Assembly: GCF_035917235.1 (NCBI RefSeq)
Contig: NZ_CP108423.1
Coordinates: 5,485,501 to 5,549,500, forward strand
Reading direction: 5' to 3'
DNA: 64,000 bases
Origin: Streptomyces sp. NBC_01294
GTDB taxonomy: Bacteria; Actinomycetota; Actinomycetes; Streptomycetales; Streptomycetaceae
Shown here: piece by piece, positions 1 through 9,257 of the stretch
Layout of the letters: each line of letters begins with the position of its first letter
Numbering within the stretch: the first letter of the stretch is position 1
Notes under the pieces: model-generated
Database searches by the model: none
Told to the model about the DNA's origin: nothing
Seen by the model: the letters and a program-made list of their open reading frames with translations, nothing else
Translations under genes and position numbers: made by a program

Positions 1-2590
1 CGGTGATCAGTCCGTCGGCGAGGGCCAGCAGCGGGGTGATGTCGTGGTGGCGGGACACGTCGATGACCCGGCCCGCGACCGACGGCGGCAGCGAGACGCT
101 GTTCAGGTAGTGGGTCCGCACCAGCAGCGTGAAGCGGTCGCCGAGCTTGTCCGCGAACTCCTCCACGTCGAAGGGGAAGGTGAAGCCCTCCACCGCGCCG
201 TCCGCGCCCGCCCGGAAGGTCGGCGCGTACAGCAGCACCTTCTTGTCCGGGTCGATGCCGAGCTCGGTCGCCAGGGTCCCGCGGACCCGCTCACCGCTGT
301 CCGCCTCGGTCCGGTACGCCTCGACGAGGGCGTCGTTGCGCGGGTAGCCCGTGCGCAGCAGCACCTCGTCGCGCAGCCGGAAGCCCTTGGCGAGGGTGCG
401 GGTGTCGTGCTCGGAGCGGATCAGGAAGTGGTCGAAGCGGTCGACGGCCTCCTGGAAGCGCTTCTGGCCGGCCCGGCCCTGCGCCTTGGTGCGGGGCTCG
501 TGGAAGCCCATCCGCTTGAGCGCGGAGCCGTGCCAGGTCTGGATGTACGTCGTCCCCGGGCGCTTGGCCAGGGCCAGCGGGAAGCCCTGGTTGTCGACCC
601 AGAACTCGGCCTGGGCCAGTGCCCGCAGGTAGGCCCAGCTCCAGCGCCGCACCAGGGTGGCCTCCTTGGGGAAGCCGTGGGGCTTGGCGCCCGCGTACGA
701 CCAGATCGCCTCGAACGGCACGCCCTGGCGCACCATCTCCTCGTAGATCGCCTTCGGGCTGTCGCTGTACTGCTTGCCCATGTGGCTCTCGAAGACGACC
801 GTGCCCTTCTTGACCGGCAGCTTCGAGAAGACCTCGTGGTAGACCTTCACCTTCTGCTCGCCGGAGCCCATGTTGCGGCGGGCCCGCAGCGCCTTGCGCA
901 GGCCCCGCTTGACCACGCCGGCCGCCTTGCCCTGTATGGCGTTGTTGATCAGCGACTGGGTGCGGACGGCGGCGGCGCCCTCGGCGCTCAGGACGTAGCT
1001 GAGGTTGCCCTTCTTGGTCATCTCGGGACCGAAGCGGTCGGAGACCAGCCGCGTCAGCCGCGGCCGCACGCGCAGCCGGGCCGCCGACTCCAGGTCGACC
1101 CCGCCGACCGAGACGCGGGTGGTGACCCGCTCGCCGCCGGACGTCAGCTTCAGGCGGACGTCCCAGACGGCGTCGATGATGCCGAGGGGGCGCACGGTGC
1201 TCGCGATGTCGGCGGTGCCGGTCCACTCGATCGTGTCACCCGTGTGGCGCACGGTGGCCACCGGGAAGCTGAACGAGCGCACGCCGATCTGCCGGCGGGC
1301 CCGGAATTCGAGCGTGGCCTTCAGGTCCCCGTCGGCCGGGATCCGGCCCAGCGGGTTCACGACGGTGCCGGACAGCGTGACGGTGCCGCGCCCGTCGTCC
1401 TCGTAGGAGGTGAGGCGGTTGCCCACCGTGAGGGAGGAGAGCGGGGTGGTGTGGAAGCCCTGCTCGGTGACGTCCAGTATCCGGCGGGCCTCGGCGGCCT
1501 CGACGGGGTCGGGGCTGTCGATGTGCCGTGCACACCAGTAGACCCGGCCGTCGCGCTCGGCGAGCGGGGAGGAGAGCCGGCCCTTGTTGGTCATGGCGTC
1601 GGCGGCCGGGAGCAGGTTGTCCCAGTCCTCCTTGCTCAGCAGGTACGCGCAGATCGCCTGGAGGTAGGTGACGTTCTCGTACGCGGCCGGGTCGATCCCC
1701 GCGAGGTAGCCGTTGGCGAGGCGGGCGAACTCCTGGCGGTACTCGTCGCTCAGCAGCGGCAGGTCGCGCAGGTGCAGCACCAGGTCGTGCTTGACGAACT
1801 TGGCGTCCTTCGCCGACTTGATGTCCGTGTGGCCCTTGGCCGCCAGCAGCTCGTCGACGCGGCGGTGGATCTCCATCCGGTGGACGAAGTTCGCGATCTC
1901 GTGGCGCCGGTTGCTGATCGACTTGGCCGCGGCCTTCTCGACCACGTTCCAGAAGTAGACGTGGTTCGGGATCAGCGTGATGCGGCGGGCCGCCACGTAC
2001 GCCTGCGCGGAGAACAGCAGGTCCTCGTAGTGGATGCCGACCGGGAACTCCAGGCCCTGCTCCAGCAGGAACGCGCGCCGGTAGCACTTGTTCGTGGAGA
2101 GGGTGTCGTAGACCAGCAGGTCGGGGTACTCGGTGATCGACTCCAGCGTGCGCGTGCGCGAGTAGATCCAGGGGTACCACTCGGTGGTCTTGCCCCACCG
2201 GTTGTCGAGGTGCACGCGTACGCACATGCCCGAGACCAGGTCGGAGTCGGTCCGCTCGGCGGCCTCCAGCATGTTCCGGCAGGCGTTGCGCTCCAGCACG
2301 TCGTCGCTGTCGAGGAACATCACGTACGTACCGGTGGCCTGCCGGATGCCGTGGTTGCGCGGCGCGCCGCAGCCGCCACTGTTCTCCGGCAGCTGGAAGG
2401 CGCGCACTCTCCCGGGATGCGCGGACTCCAGTTCCTGGGCGACCGCGTAGGAACGGTCCTTGCTGCAGTCGTCGACGATCACGACTTCGACACCGTGCAG
2501 GGTCTGGTCCAGAACCGACTGGACTGCTGTCGACAGACGCTCTGCGTCGTTGTAGACGATGACGACCACGGAGACGTCGGGCACGTGCAC
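1..2590 (-). CDS. Family 2 glycosyltransferase / CDP-glycerol glycerophosphotransferase (TagF-like), 3' end outside window
   Basis: The minus-strand frame is open from GTG at 2590 to the window edge (863 complete codons). The N-terminus is a GT-A domain: SVVVIVYNDAERL opens it, VVIVDDCSKDRS follows, and the metal-binding MFLDSDD lies near residues 91-97. A middle region is followed by a C-terminal glycerophosphotransferase domain (KGTVVFESHMGK, then TWHGSALKRMGF near residue 684, then IRSEHDT). This architecture is typical of actinobacterial enzymes that make teichoic-acid-like or other phosphodiester-linked wall polymers. AAGGG upstream of the GTG fits as ribosome binding site; a second GTG two codons later is possible. 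It diverges from the GtrB-like gene at 2777, so 2591-2776 should hold both promoters. The polymer made cannot be told from sequence. Confidence 0.9.
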   Translation of the reverse strand, partial: MHVPDVSVVVIVYNDAERLSTAVQSVLDQTLHGVEVVIVDDCSKDRSYAVAQELESAHPGRVRAFQLPENSGGCGAPRNHGIRQATGTYVMFLDSDDVLERNACRNMLEAAERTDSDLVSGMCVRVHLDNRWGKTTEWYPWIYSRTRTLESITEYPDLLVYDTLSTNKCYRRAFLLEQGLEFPVGIHYEDLLFSAQAYVAARRITLIPNHVYFWNVVEKAAAKSISNRRHEIANFVHRMEIHRRVDELLAAKGHTDIKSAKDAKFVKHDLVLHLRDLPLLSDEYRQEFARLANGYLAGIDPAAYENVTYLQAICAYLLSKEDWDNLLPAADAMTNKGRLSSPLAERDGRVYWCARHIDSPDPVEAAEARRILDVTEQGFHTTPLSSLTVGNRLTSYEDDGRGTVTLSGTVVNPLGRIPADGDLKATLEFRARRQIGVRSFSFPVATVRHTGDTIEWTGTADIASTVRPLGIIDAVWDVRLKLTSGGERVTTRVSVGGVDLESAARLRVRPRLTRLVSDRFGPEMTKKGNLSYVLSAEGAAAVRTQSLINNAIQGKAAGVVKRGLRKALRARRNMGSGEQKVKVYHEVFSKLPVKKGTVVFESHMGKQYSDSPKAIYEEMVRQGVPFEAIWSYAGAKPHGFPKEATLVRRWSWAYLRALAQAEFWVDNQGFPLALAKRPGTTYIQTWHGSALKRMGFHEPRTKAQGRAGQKRFQEAVDRFDHFLIRSEHDTRTLAKGFRLRDEVLLRTGYPRNDALVEAYRTEADSGERVRGTLATELGIDPDKKVLLYAPTFRAGADGAVEGFTFPFDVEEFADKLGDRFTLLVRTHYLNSVSLPPSVAGRVIDVSRHHDITPLLALADGLIT

Positions 2591-2776
2591 CTCGATCCCT
2601 TCGTTTCGTTGCGTTTCGTTCAGCTGATTCCGCTTATCTCGTCAAAGCTACCGTGTGCCGCCACCGGCTCCGGCAGCTCGAGTCCGGGCCCACTCTCGCC
2701 GTGCCTCCTTCTAAGGAAGGGGTGAGCGGGGGTCCGGTCGTCGACAATCACCCGTTCGGACCCGCAGGAAGTGCTC

Positions 2777-3772
2777 ATGACGAAGCTGTCCGTAGTTGTC
2801 CCCTGCTACAACGAAGAAGCCGTCATCGACAGGTTCGACGTCGAGATCCGCAAGGTTCTGGACGCCCTCCCCATCGAGTATGAGGTCTGCTACGTCGACG
2901 ACGGCAGTCGCGACGGCACGCTCGGCAAACTCCGGAAGATCGCCGCCGAGCACGACGAGCAGACCCGCTACGTCTCCTTCAGCCGCAACTTCGGCAAGGA
3001 GGCCGGCATGCTCGCGGGCCTGCGCGAGGCCACCGGAGACGCCGTCGTGATCATGGACGCGGACCTCCAGCACCCGCCGGAGCTCATCGCGACCATGCTG
3101 GAGCACTACCGGCAGGGCCACGACCAGATCATCGCCCGCCGTACGCGCGAGGGCGACAAGAAGGTCCGCTCCGTCCTCAGCCGCCTGTACTACCGGGGCA
3201 TCAACCGCTGGGTCGACGTGGAACTCACCGACGGCGTCGGCGACTTCCGCATGCTCTCGCGCCCGGCCGTGGACGCCCTGCTGTCGCTGCCGGAGTACAA
3301 CCGCTTCTCCAAGGGCCTGTTCTCCTGGATCGGCTTCGACACCGTCCACTTCGACTACCGCAACGCGCAGCGCGAGGCCGGCGAGACGAAGTGGAAGTTC
3401 GGCTCCCTGCTGAACTACGGCATGGACGGCCTGATCTCCTTCAACAACCGGCCGCTGCGCATCGGGATCTGGTTCGGTGTGTCGCTGGTCGCCCTGACCG
3501 GCCTGTACGCGCTGTGGATCACGATCATGGCGATCACCAACGGCATCGACGCCCCGGGATACGTCACCCTGGTGGCGATCATCACCGGCCTGGGCGGTGT
3601 TCAGATGATCATGCTGGGTCTCATCGGCGAGTACATCGGCCGCATCTACTATGAGACCAAGCGCCGGCCGCATTTCCTGGTCAAAGAGGCGCACGGCGCC
3701 GAGCCGCTCCCGGGGACGGGGCGGATCACCCCGGCGGCGGAGCCCACGATCGCGGAGCGCAGCGCACGATGA
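2777..3772 (+). CDS. Polyprenyl-phosphate glycosyltransferase, family 2 (GtrB/DPM1-like)
   Basis: Predicted 331 aa membrane-anchored enzyme that would transfer a sugar from a nucleotide donor to polyprenyl phosphate on the inner face of the membrane. The GT-A fold is clear: KLSVVVPCYNEE at the N-terminus, YVDDGSRDGT near residue 45, MDADLQHPPEL near residue 95. Two hydrophobic segments near residues 232-256 and 264-285 match the C-terminal anchor of GtrB-type enzymes. ATG at 2777 is chosen over GTG at 2771 because AGGAAG at 2766-2771 lies 5 nt upstream of it. The stop overlaps the start of the GtrA-like gene (ATGA), so the two are translationally coupled. The lipid-linked sugar could feed the neighbouring wall-polymer gene; that link is inference. 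Confidence 0.92.
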   Translation: MTKLSVVVPCYNEEAVIDRFDVEIRKVLDALPIEYEVCYVDDGSRDGTLGKLRKIAAEHDEQTRYVSFSRNFGKEAGMLAGLREATGDAVVIMDADLQHPPELIATMLEHYRQGHDQIIARRTREGDKKVRSVLSRLYYRGINRWVDVELTDGVGDFRMLSRPAVDALLSLPEYNRFSKGLFSWIGFDTVHFDYRNAQREAGETKWKFGSLLNYGMDGLISFNNRPLRIGIWFGVSLVALTGLYALWITIMAITNGIDAPGYVTLVAIITGLGGVQMIMLGLIGEYIGRIYYETKRRPHFLVKEAHGAEPLPGTGRITPAAEPTIAERSAR

Positions 3773-4203
3773 CCCGTAAGGACCAGATCGGCCAGATCTT
3801 CCGCTTCGCCCTCGTGGGAGGTGTCAACACCGCCACGTTCTTCGGCCTCTACCTCCTCCTGCACCCGTGGATGCCGTACTTCGCCGCCTACTCGCTCGCC
3901 TTCGCGCTGGCGATGGTCGGCTCGTTCTTCATGAACACCTACTTCACCTACCGGACCCGGCCGACCTGGAAGAAGTTCCTCCTCTTCCCGCTGACGAACG
4001 TCACCAACTACGTCATCCAGTCGGCCGGCCTGTACGCCCTGGTGGCCTGGGCCGGCATGGACACCCGGATCGCTCCGCTGGTCGCCGCGGTCATGGCCAT
4101 CCCGTTCACCTTCCTGCTCTCCCGCAAGATCCTCGTTCCGGGCTCCCGGACCGCCGCCGCGGAAGCGGAGCAGGGACAGACCACGACCTCGTCCACGGTC
4201 TGA
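3769..4203 (+). CDS. GtrA family membrane protein (putative lipid-linked sugar flippase)
   Basis: 144 aa, four hydrophobic segments: FALVGGVNTATFFGLYLLL, YSLAFALAMVGSFFMNTYF, a segment around YVIQSAGLYALVAWAG, and APLVAAVMAIPFTFLLS. The opening FRFALVGGVNTATF is the family signature. GtrA proteins are thought to move polyprenyl-phosphate-linked sugars across the membrane and usually sit beside a GtrB-type transferase, exactly as here (4-nt overlap). The Ala/Glu/Thr-rich tail after residue 125 is predicted cytoplasmic and carries no recognised motif. Family assignment is firm; the sugar and acceptor are unknown. Confidence 0.9.
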   Translation: MTRKDQIGQIFRFALVGGVNTATFFGLYLLLHPWMPYFAAYSLAFALAMVGSFFMNTYFTYRTRPTWKKFLLFPLTNVTNYVIQSAGLYALVAWAGMDTRIAPLVAAVMAIPFTFLLSRKILVPGSRTAAAEAEQGQTTTSSTV

Positions 4204-4279
4204 AACCCCTGAGCGGCCCCTCCGGGCCACCCCGTAGATTGAGGTGGCAGGCATTTCGGCAAGGGGCAAGGGGACATAC

Positions 4280-5407
4280 GTGTCAGCGGCTAGGCAAGGT
4301 GTCGTGGACGCCCGCAGGATCGTGGTCAAGGTCGGTTCCTCCTCCCTGACCACCGCGGCCGGCGGACTTGACGCCGACCGGGTGGACGCGCTGGTCGACG
4401 TCCTGGCCAAGGCCCGCAGCGGAGGCGAGAAGGAGATCGTCCTCGTCTCCAGCGGAGCCATCGCCGCCGGCCTGTCCCCGCTCGGACTGCGCCGCCGCCC
4501 CAAGGACCTGGCCCGGCAGCAGGCCGCCGCCAGCGTCGGGCAGGGCCTGCTCGTCGCCCGCTACACCGCCTCCTTCGCCCGCTACGGCGTCCGCGTCGGC
4601 CAGGTGCTGCTCACCACCGACGACACCAGCCGCCGCGCGCACTACCGCAACGCCTACCGCACCCTCGACCAGCTGCTCGCCATGGGCGCCCTCCCGGTCG
4701 TCAACGAGAACGACACCGTCGCCACGGACGAGATCCGCTTCGGCGACAACGACCGGCTGGCGGCCCTGGTCGCCCACCTCGTCCGCGCGGACCTCCTCGT
4801 CCTCCTGTCGGACGTCGACGGCCTCTACGACGGCGACCCCTCCCAGCCCGGCACCACCCGCATCGACGAGGTCCACGGGCCGGAGGACATCGCGCACGTC
4901 TCCATCGGCAGCGCCGGCAAGGCGGGCGTGGGCACCGGCGGCATGGTCACCAAGGTCGAGGCGGCCCGGATCGCGGCCGCCGCCGGCATCCCGGTGGTAC
5001 TGACCTCCGCGAGCCAGGCCGCCGACGCCCTGGCCGGACGGGGGACCGGCACGCTGTTCCACGCCACCGGGCGCCGCTCGGCGGACCGGCTGCTCTGGCT
5101 CCAGCACGCGTCGACCCCGCAGGGCCACCTGGTCCTCGACGACGGCGCCGTCCGGGCGGTCACCGAGCGGGGCAGCTCGCTGCTGCCCGCCGGGATCGCG
5201 GCGGTCGAGGGCGACTTCGTCGCGGGTGACCCGGTGGAGCTGCGTTCCGCGGACGGCCGCGCCGTCGCCCGGGGCCTCGTCAACTTCGACGCCAAGGAGC
5301 TCCCGCAGCTCCTCGGCCGCTCCACTCGCGAGCTCGCGCGGGAACTCGGACCCGCGTACGAGCGGGAGGTCGTCCACCGTGACGATCTGGTCCTGCTGCA
5401 GGGCTGA
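4280..5407 (+). CDS. proB: Glutamate 5-kinase
   Basis: Catalyses ATP-dependent phosphorylation of glutamate, the first step of proline synthesis, in the cytoplasm. 375 aa, normal for enzymes with a C-terminal PUA domain. The amino-acid kinase fold shows VVKVGSSSLT near the start, SSGAIAAG, the glutamate-site NENDTVATDEIRFGDND, and SDVDGLYDGDP. The PUA domain covers roughly the last 85 residues. GTG at 4280 is preceded by AAGGGG at 4268-4273 with 6 nt spacing, so longer upstream readings are rejected. TAGATT about 40 nt upstream could be a -10 box. proA follows at 6128 after one small conserved gene. Confidence 0.97.
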   Translation: MSAARQGVVDARRIVVKVGSSSLTTAAGGLDADRVDALVDVLAKARSGGEKEIVLVSSGAIAAGLSPLGLRRRPKDLARQQAAASVGQGLLVARYTASFARYGVRVGQVLLTTDDTSRRAHYRNAYRTLDQLLAMGALPVVNENDTVATDEIRFGDNDRLAALVAHLVRADLLVLLSDVDGLYDGDPSQPGTTRIDEVHGPEDIAHVSIGSAGKAGVGTGGMVTKVEAARIAAAAGIPVVLTSASQAADALAGRGTGTLFHATGRRSADRLLWLQHASTPQGHLVLDDGAVRAVTERGSSLLPAGIAAVEGDFVAGDPVELRSADGRAVARGLVNFDAKELPQLLGRSTRELARELGPAYEREVVHRDDLVLLQG

Positions 5408-5491
5408 GGTTCGGCAAAACCGCAGCGCGGCGGCCCGTGGACTGGTCAACTGTGAGGGGCGGACACGCGGAGCGGAGACAGGAGGCGGCTG

Positions 5492-5905
5492 GTGAGACGA
5501 GCGCTGACCAGCGTCGGTACGGGGGACGGTGACGGCGGTGGTGGCGGGGACGAGCAGGATCACGCCTCGCGCCTCTGGCACGTGACCCTGAGCGTCTCCG
5601 GCAAGCCGGCCCCGTTGTCCGAGGTCCGGCGCGGGCTGGAGCAGCTGGCCCACGACCACCCCTTCCTGCTGACCAGCCGGTACGCCGACGACCACGCGGA
5701 GATCCGCTACTGGGAAGAGGCCCGCGACCTCCACGACGCGGCGGCCGTCGCCCTGCGCCTGTGGGGCGAACACCGCTCCTCGGCCCAGCTCCCGCCCTGG
5801 GAGATCGTCGGCCTGGAGGTCATCGACCGCGCCACCTACCACCAACGAGTGGCAGAAGGCTACGGCCCACCCCCGGCCCATCCCGTAGGCGTGCACCCCT
5901 ACTAG
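5492..5905 (+). CDS. Conserved hypothetical protein
   Basis: 137 aa, cytoplasmic by composition. GTG at 5492 has GGAGG at 5481-5485, 6 nt upstream. The first 20 residues are Gly/Asp-rich and look disordered. The remainder (WHVTLSVSGKPAPLSEVRR, HDHPFLLTSRY, AEIRYWEEARDLHDAAAVALRLW) looks like one compact alpha/beta domain with a conserved-looking core. I recognise the type as a streptomycete hypothetical found between proB and proA, but know no function. Its TAG stop lies inside the first of two 19-bp direct repeats. Confidence 0.8.
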   Translation: MRRALTSVGTGDGDGGGGGDEQDHASRLWHVTLSVSGKPAPLSEVRRGLEQLAHDHPFLLTSRYADDHAEIRYWEEARDLHDAAAVALRLWGEHRSSAQLPPWEIVGLEVIDRATYHQRVAEGYGPPPAHPVGVHPY

Positions 5906-5972
5906 TCCAGCCCCGCCGGACTAGTCCAGCCCCGCCGGCGTTTGAGGCGCGGGGTCTGGGGCGGAGCCCCAG
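5901..5972 (+). repeat. GC-rich palindromic intergenic repeat, forward copy, with 19-bp tandem duplication
   Basis: A 19-bp unit beginning ACTAGTCCAGCC occurs twice in tandem (5901-5919, 5920-5938). The second copy runs into the dispersed repeat with core CAGCCCCGCCGGCGTTTGAG, then GCGCGGGGTCTGGGGCGGAG and CCCCAG, ending near 5972. The same ~46 bp recur identically near 50802-50847, and inverted or diverged copies lie at 31477-31674 and 46013-46212. CTGGGGC/GCCCCAG-type arms give RNA hairpin potential, so it may act as a transcript 3' end. It contains no gene. Confidence 0.85.
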
Positions 5973-6127
5973 GTCTTTGAGCCGCGGGCCACCCCAGCCC
6001 GTCCGGCGCCTGAAGACCGGGCCAGGGCAGCGCCCGGCCCTCCCGCAGCGCCCGCCCCACGCCGTGGCCCCGTCTCGCGGGGTGAAACCCCACCGGCGGG
6101 CCACCGGCGGGGGATTACCCTGGCGGC

Positions 6128-7414
6128 ATGACCTCGCTCGATGCCGCCACCGCCACCTCGCCCGTCATCGCCACCGCGCAAGCGGCCCGCACCGCCGCCG
6201 CCACCCTCGCCCCACTCCCGCGGTCCGCCAAGGACACGGCCCTGCTGGCGATCGCGGACGCGCTGGAGGCCCGTACGGCCGAGATCATCGCGGCCAACGC
6301 CGTGGACACCGACAAGGCCCGCGCCGCCGGTACCAGCGAGACCGTCATCGACCGCCTCACCCTGACCCCGGAGCGGGTCGCCGCCATCGCCTCCGACGTG
6401 CGCGACGTCGCCGCCCTGCCCGATCCCGTCGGCGAGGTCGTCCGCGGCAGCACCCTGCCCAACGGCATCGACCTCCGGCAGATCCGCGTCCCGCTCGGCG
6501 TCGTCGGCATCATCTACGAGGCCCGCCCCAACGTCACCGTCGACGCCGCCGCCCTCTGCCTGAAGTCCGGCAACGCGGTCCTGCTGCGCGGCAGCTCCTC
6601 CGCCTACTCCTCCAACTCCGCGCTCGTCGCCATCCTGCGCGACGCCGTCGAGGGCGCCGGGCTGCCCGCCGACGCGATCCAGCTCGTCCCCGGCGAGTCC
6701 CGCGACTCCGTCCGCGAGCTGATGCGCGCCCGCGGCCTCGTCGACGTGCTCATCCCGCGCGGCGGCGCCTCCCTCATCAAGACCGTGGTCGAGGAGTCCA
6801 TCGTCCCGGTCATCGAGACCGGTACCGGCAACTGCCACGTCTACGTCGACGCCCAGGCCGACCTGGACATGGCCGTGGAGATCCTGATCAACTCCAAGGC
6901 GCAGCGGCCCTCCGTCTGCAACTCCGCCGAGACCCTCCTCGTCCACCGGGACATCGCCGACGCCTTCCTGCCGCGCGCTCTCGACGCGCTCGCCGACGCC
7001 GGCGTCACCGTGCACGGCGACGCCCGGGTCCTCGCCGCCGCCGCCGACGGCACCAAGGTCACCGCCCTGCCCGCCACCGACGAGGACTGGGCCGCCGAGT
7101 ACCTCTCGTACGACATCGCCGCCGGAGTCGTGGACTCCCTCGACGACGCCGTCGCCCACATCCGCCGCTGGACCTCCGGCCACACCGAGGCGATCGTCAC
7201 CACCTCGCAGGCCGCCGCGCGCCGTTTCACCCAGCTGGTCGACTCGACCACGGTCGCCGTGAATGCGTCCACACGGTTCACGGACGGTGGTCAGTTCGGC
7301 TTCGGCGCCGAGATCGGCATCTCTACCCAGAAGCTGCACGCCAGGGGCCCCATGGGCCTTCCCGAGCTCACCTCGACCAAGTACATCGTCACCGGCGACG
7401 GTCACGTTCGGTAA
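6128..7414 (+). CDS. proA: Glutamate-5-semialdehyde dehydrogenase (gamma-glutamyl phosphate reductase)
   Basis: Second step of proline synthesis: NADPH-dependent reduction of glutamyl 5-phosphate, cytoplasmic. 428 aa, usual length. Aldehyde-dehydrogenase-fold landmarks are present: [18 protein letters not shown], the nucleotide-binding [15 protein letters not shown], the nucleophile Cys in [14 protein letters not shown] (about residue 264), and the C-terminal [22 protein letters not shown] at 6128 is the natural start. Separated from proB by a conserved hypothetical and a repeat element, so it may have its own promoter. The upstream gap (5973-6127) shows no other gene. Confidence 0.97.
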   Translation: MTSLDAATATSPVIATAQAARTAAATLAPLPRSAKDTALLAIADALEARTAEIIAANAVDTDKARAAGTSETVIDRLTLTPERVAAIASDVRDVAALPDPVGEVVRGSTLPNGIDLRQIRVPLGVVGIIYEARPNVTVDAAALCLKSGNAVLLRGSSSAYSSNSALVAILRDAVEGAGLPADAIQLVPGESRDSVRELMRARGLVDVLIPRGGASLIKTVVEESIVPVIETGTGNCHVYVDAQADLDMAVEILINSKAQRPSVCNSAETLLVHRDIADAFLPRALDALADAGVTVHGDARVLAAAADGTKVTALPATDEDWAAEYLSYDIAAGVVDSLDDAVAHIRRWTSGHTEAIVTTSQAAARRFTQLVDSTTVAVNASTRFTDGGQFGFGAEIGISTQKLHARGPMGLPELTSTKYIVTGDGHVR

Positions 7415-7491
7415 TCGGCCTCTGAACACGGTGTGGCCGGATTTCGGCGGACACCCTGCCCAAAGGCGTCCCCCAGGTCTAGGCTGGCCCT

Positions 7492-8043
7492 GTGCCGGAC
7501 GACGTGGGGGGCAAGCCGTTCCCGGACGACGGGGAGCCCGACGACGACCGCGGAGGCGCGGATCAGGACTTCGCCTCCGTGGTGTTCGACGAGGACTTCG
7601 TCCGGAACGCCGAGATCCATGAACCGAGCGCCGCGGAGCGCCAGCGGGCGGCCGACCGGGCGCGCGCGGAGGCGGAAGCCGCCCGCGCCGTCGCCGGCGG
7701 CTGGACGGGCGACGACGACTACGACGGATACGGCTACGGCCGCTCCGACGGGTACGACGGCGACGAACACGACTGGGACCACGACCGCCACGACCACCCC
7801 GACGGCCCGTACGGGGCCTACGGCGGCAGCCTGCGCCCCTACCGCGGCCGCGCACCCTGGCTGCGCCCGGTCGCCTGGGTGCTCGCCTTCGTGATGGGCC
7901 TCGGCATGGTCGCGCTCGCCTTCAGCGCCGTCTACCGCAGCGCCGCGGGCGAGGCGGACCCCGCCCCGGCGCCCGCCAGCACCCCCAGGGGTGAAGTCAC
8001 CGGCGTCGGCGCGTTTACGTACCCCTCCGTTCGCCAACCCTGA
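7492..8043 (+). CDS. Single-pass membrane protein with acidic, Gly/Tyr-rich N-terminal region
   Basis: 183 aa of unknown function. GTG start with TAGGCT at 7480-7485, 6 nt upstream, fits leaderless transcription. The N-terminal half is strongly acidic and low-complexity (many D, G, Y, H), followed by one transmembrane segment near residues 125-145 (WVLAFVMGLGMVALAFSAVY) and a short external tail. Residues near 28-38 read SVVFDEDFVRNA, nearly identical to a segment in the next gene (SVVFDEDFVRAA), suggesting a shared ancestor or shared binding partner. The following gene starts 68 bp downstream. Confidence 0.8.
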   Translation: MPDDVGGKPFPDDGEPDDDRGGADQDFASVVFDEDFVRNAEIHEPSAAERQRAADRARAEAEAARAVAGGWTGDDDYDGYGYGRSDGYDGDEHDWDHDRHDHPDGPYGAYGGSLRPYRGRAPWLRPVAWVLAFVMGLGMVALAFSAVYRSAAGEADPAPAPASTPRGEVTGVGAFTYPSVRQP

Positions 8044-8111
8044 AGGTACGACCCCACTCGCCTACCTTGGAGTCGGGGGCTTCTCTGAAGCGGGGACAGC
8101 GGGGAGAAGCG

Positions 8112-9257
8112 ATGGCCGTGCCTGGAGACCCACCCAACGGCACCCCCGAGGGCATCGGCGGGGGCGACGACGAGTTCCGGTCGGACGAGTACCGATCGGT
8201 GGTGTTCGACGAGGACTTCGTCCGGGCTGCCCGGCTCCAGGAGTTCTCCGCGCAGGAGCGCATGGGCGAGCACGCCCCCGCCGTGCGCAGCCGCTCCATC
8301 TGGTCGAGCGGCGCCTCCACGTCCCGGACCAGCACCCCCGGGCGCGGCGCCCGGCAGGGCATGCTGCTGGTGCTGCTCATCGCCACGGCCTTCGCCGTCG
8401 CCGTCTACATGGGGCTGCGCAACCCCTACGTCCCCCCGCCCGGGGGCCCCGCCCAGGCGCTCAGCGCCACCGTCGTCCCGCTCGCGCCGACCACCACCGT
8501 GCCCGGCGGGCGGCCCACCGATCTGTACGCGCAGAGCCCCGCCGCCGACTACCGGGTCGGCGCGTCCGGGATCACCCTGCCCGCGGTGCGCCGCACCCAC
8601 CACTTCACCGACGTCCAGGTCGTCACCGCGCTGTCCATCGCCAAGGACTACCTGGTGCAGTCCTCGCTGGACCCCGACGTCCTGGCCGGAACGGCCACCC
8701 GGCCGGTGCGGGTCCTGCTCGACCCCGACCAGCTGGAGCAGTTCGACCGCAGCATGACCTCGCCCTCCGGCGACGGCCGGCACGCGGCCACCGGCTGGCT
8801 GGTCCGCTTCGACCCGGCCACCGCGGTCGTGGCCGACTCCCGCGTCCGGGTGAACGGAACCCTGGCCTTCGCGGAGGTGGCCCCGGACGTGCTGGAGGTG
8901 CTCACCGACCACACCTTCGTGTACGCCGTGCGGCCGGCCACCGGAGCCCCGGCCGCGGTCGACGGCGCCTCGCTCTTCACCGTCCGGCGCGAGCTGCGGC
9001 TGCGCTTCGACCGCGACGACCTGGGCGCGCGGCGGCTGGAGGTGGCCGCGGCCTATGTGCTGGCCGGGCCCCAGGACTGCTCCAGCGACCCGGCCGCAGG
9101 CTTCCGGCCGGTGCCGGCCGGAGCCGGGCCCACCACGGTGGGCCCGGCCGCGAGCGACCCGTACGCCAGCGGCCAGCCGCGGCGCGCGGCCGGGCTGTGC
9201 GGCGTGATGGCGCCGCCCGCGACCCCGCGGGCCGCTCCCGTCAGCCCTGCTCCGTAG
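8112..9257 (+). CDS. Single-pass membrane protein, extracellular domain of unknown function
   Basis: 381 aa. ATG at 8112 is chosen because GGGGAGAAG sits just upstream; an upstream in-frame start at 8067 has no such site. Acidic N-terminus with SVVFDEDFVRAARLQEFSAQ near residue 32, one transmembrane helix near residues 84-102 (GMLLVLLIATAFAVAVYMGL), then a long extracellular alpha/beta region (about 110-350) that resembles conserved streptomycete surface proteins. The last two Cys (QDCSSDP, GLCGVM) could form a disulfide. The 3' end overlaps the convergent M48 protease gene by 17 bp. No function can be assigned. Confidence 0.8.
   Translation: MAVPGDPPNGTPEGIGGGDDEFRSDEYRSVVFDEDFVRAARLQEFSAQERMGEHAPAVRSRSIWSSGASTSRTSTPGRGARQGMLLVLLIATAFAVAVYMGLRNPYVPPPGGPAQALSATVVPLAPTTTVPGGRPTDLYAQSPAADYRVGASGITLPAVRRTHHFTDVQVVTALSIAKDYLVQSSLDPDVLAGTATRPVRVLLDPDQLEQFDRSMTSPSGDGRHAATGWLVRFDPATAVVADSRVRVNGTLAFAEVAPDVLEVLTDHTFVYAVRPATGAPAAVDGASLFTVRRELRLRFDRDDLGARRLEVAAAYVLAGPQDCSSDPAAGFRPVPAGAGPTTVGPAASDPYASGQPRRAAGLCGVMAPPATPRAAPVSPAP

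Noticed and set aside
44..2725. Long plus-strand ORF of 893 codons opposite the TagF-like gene
   Set aside because: Its product is Val/Leu/Arg-rich with no domain, while the opposite strand encodes a well-formed glycosyltransferase; it is a GC-rich shadow.
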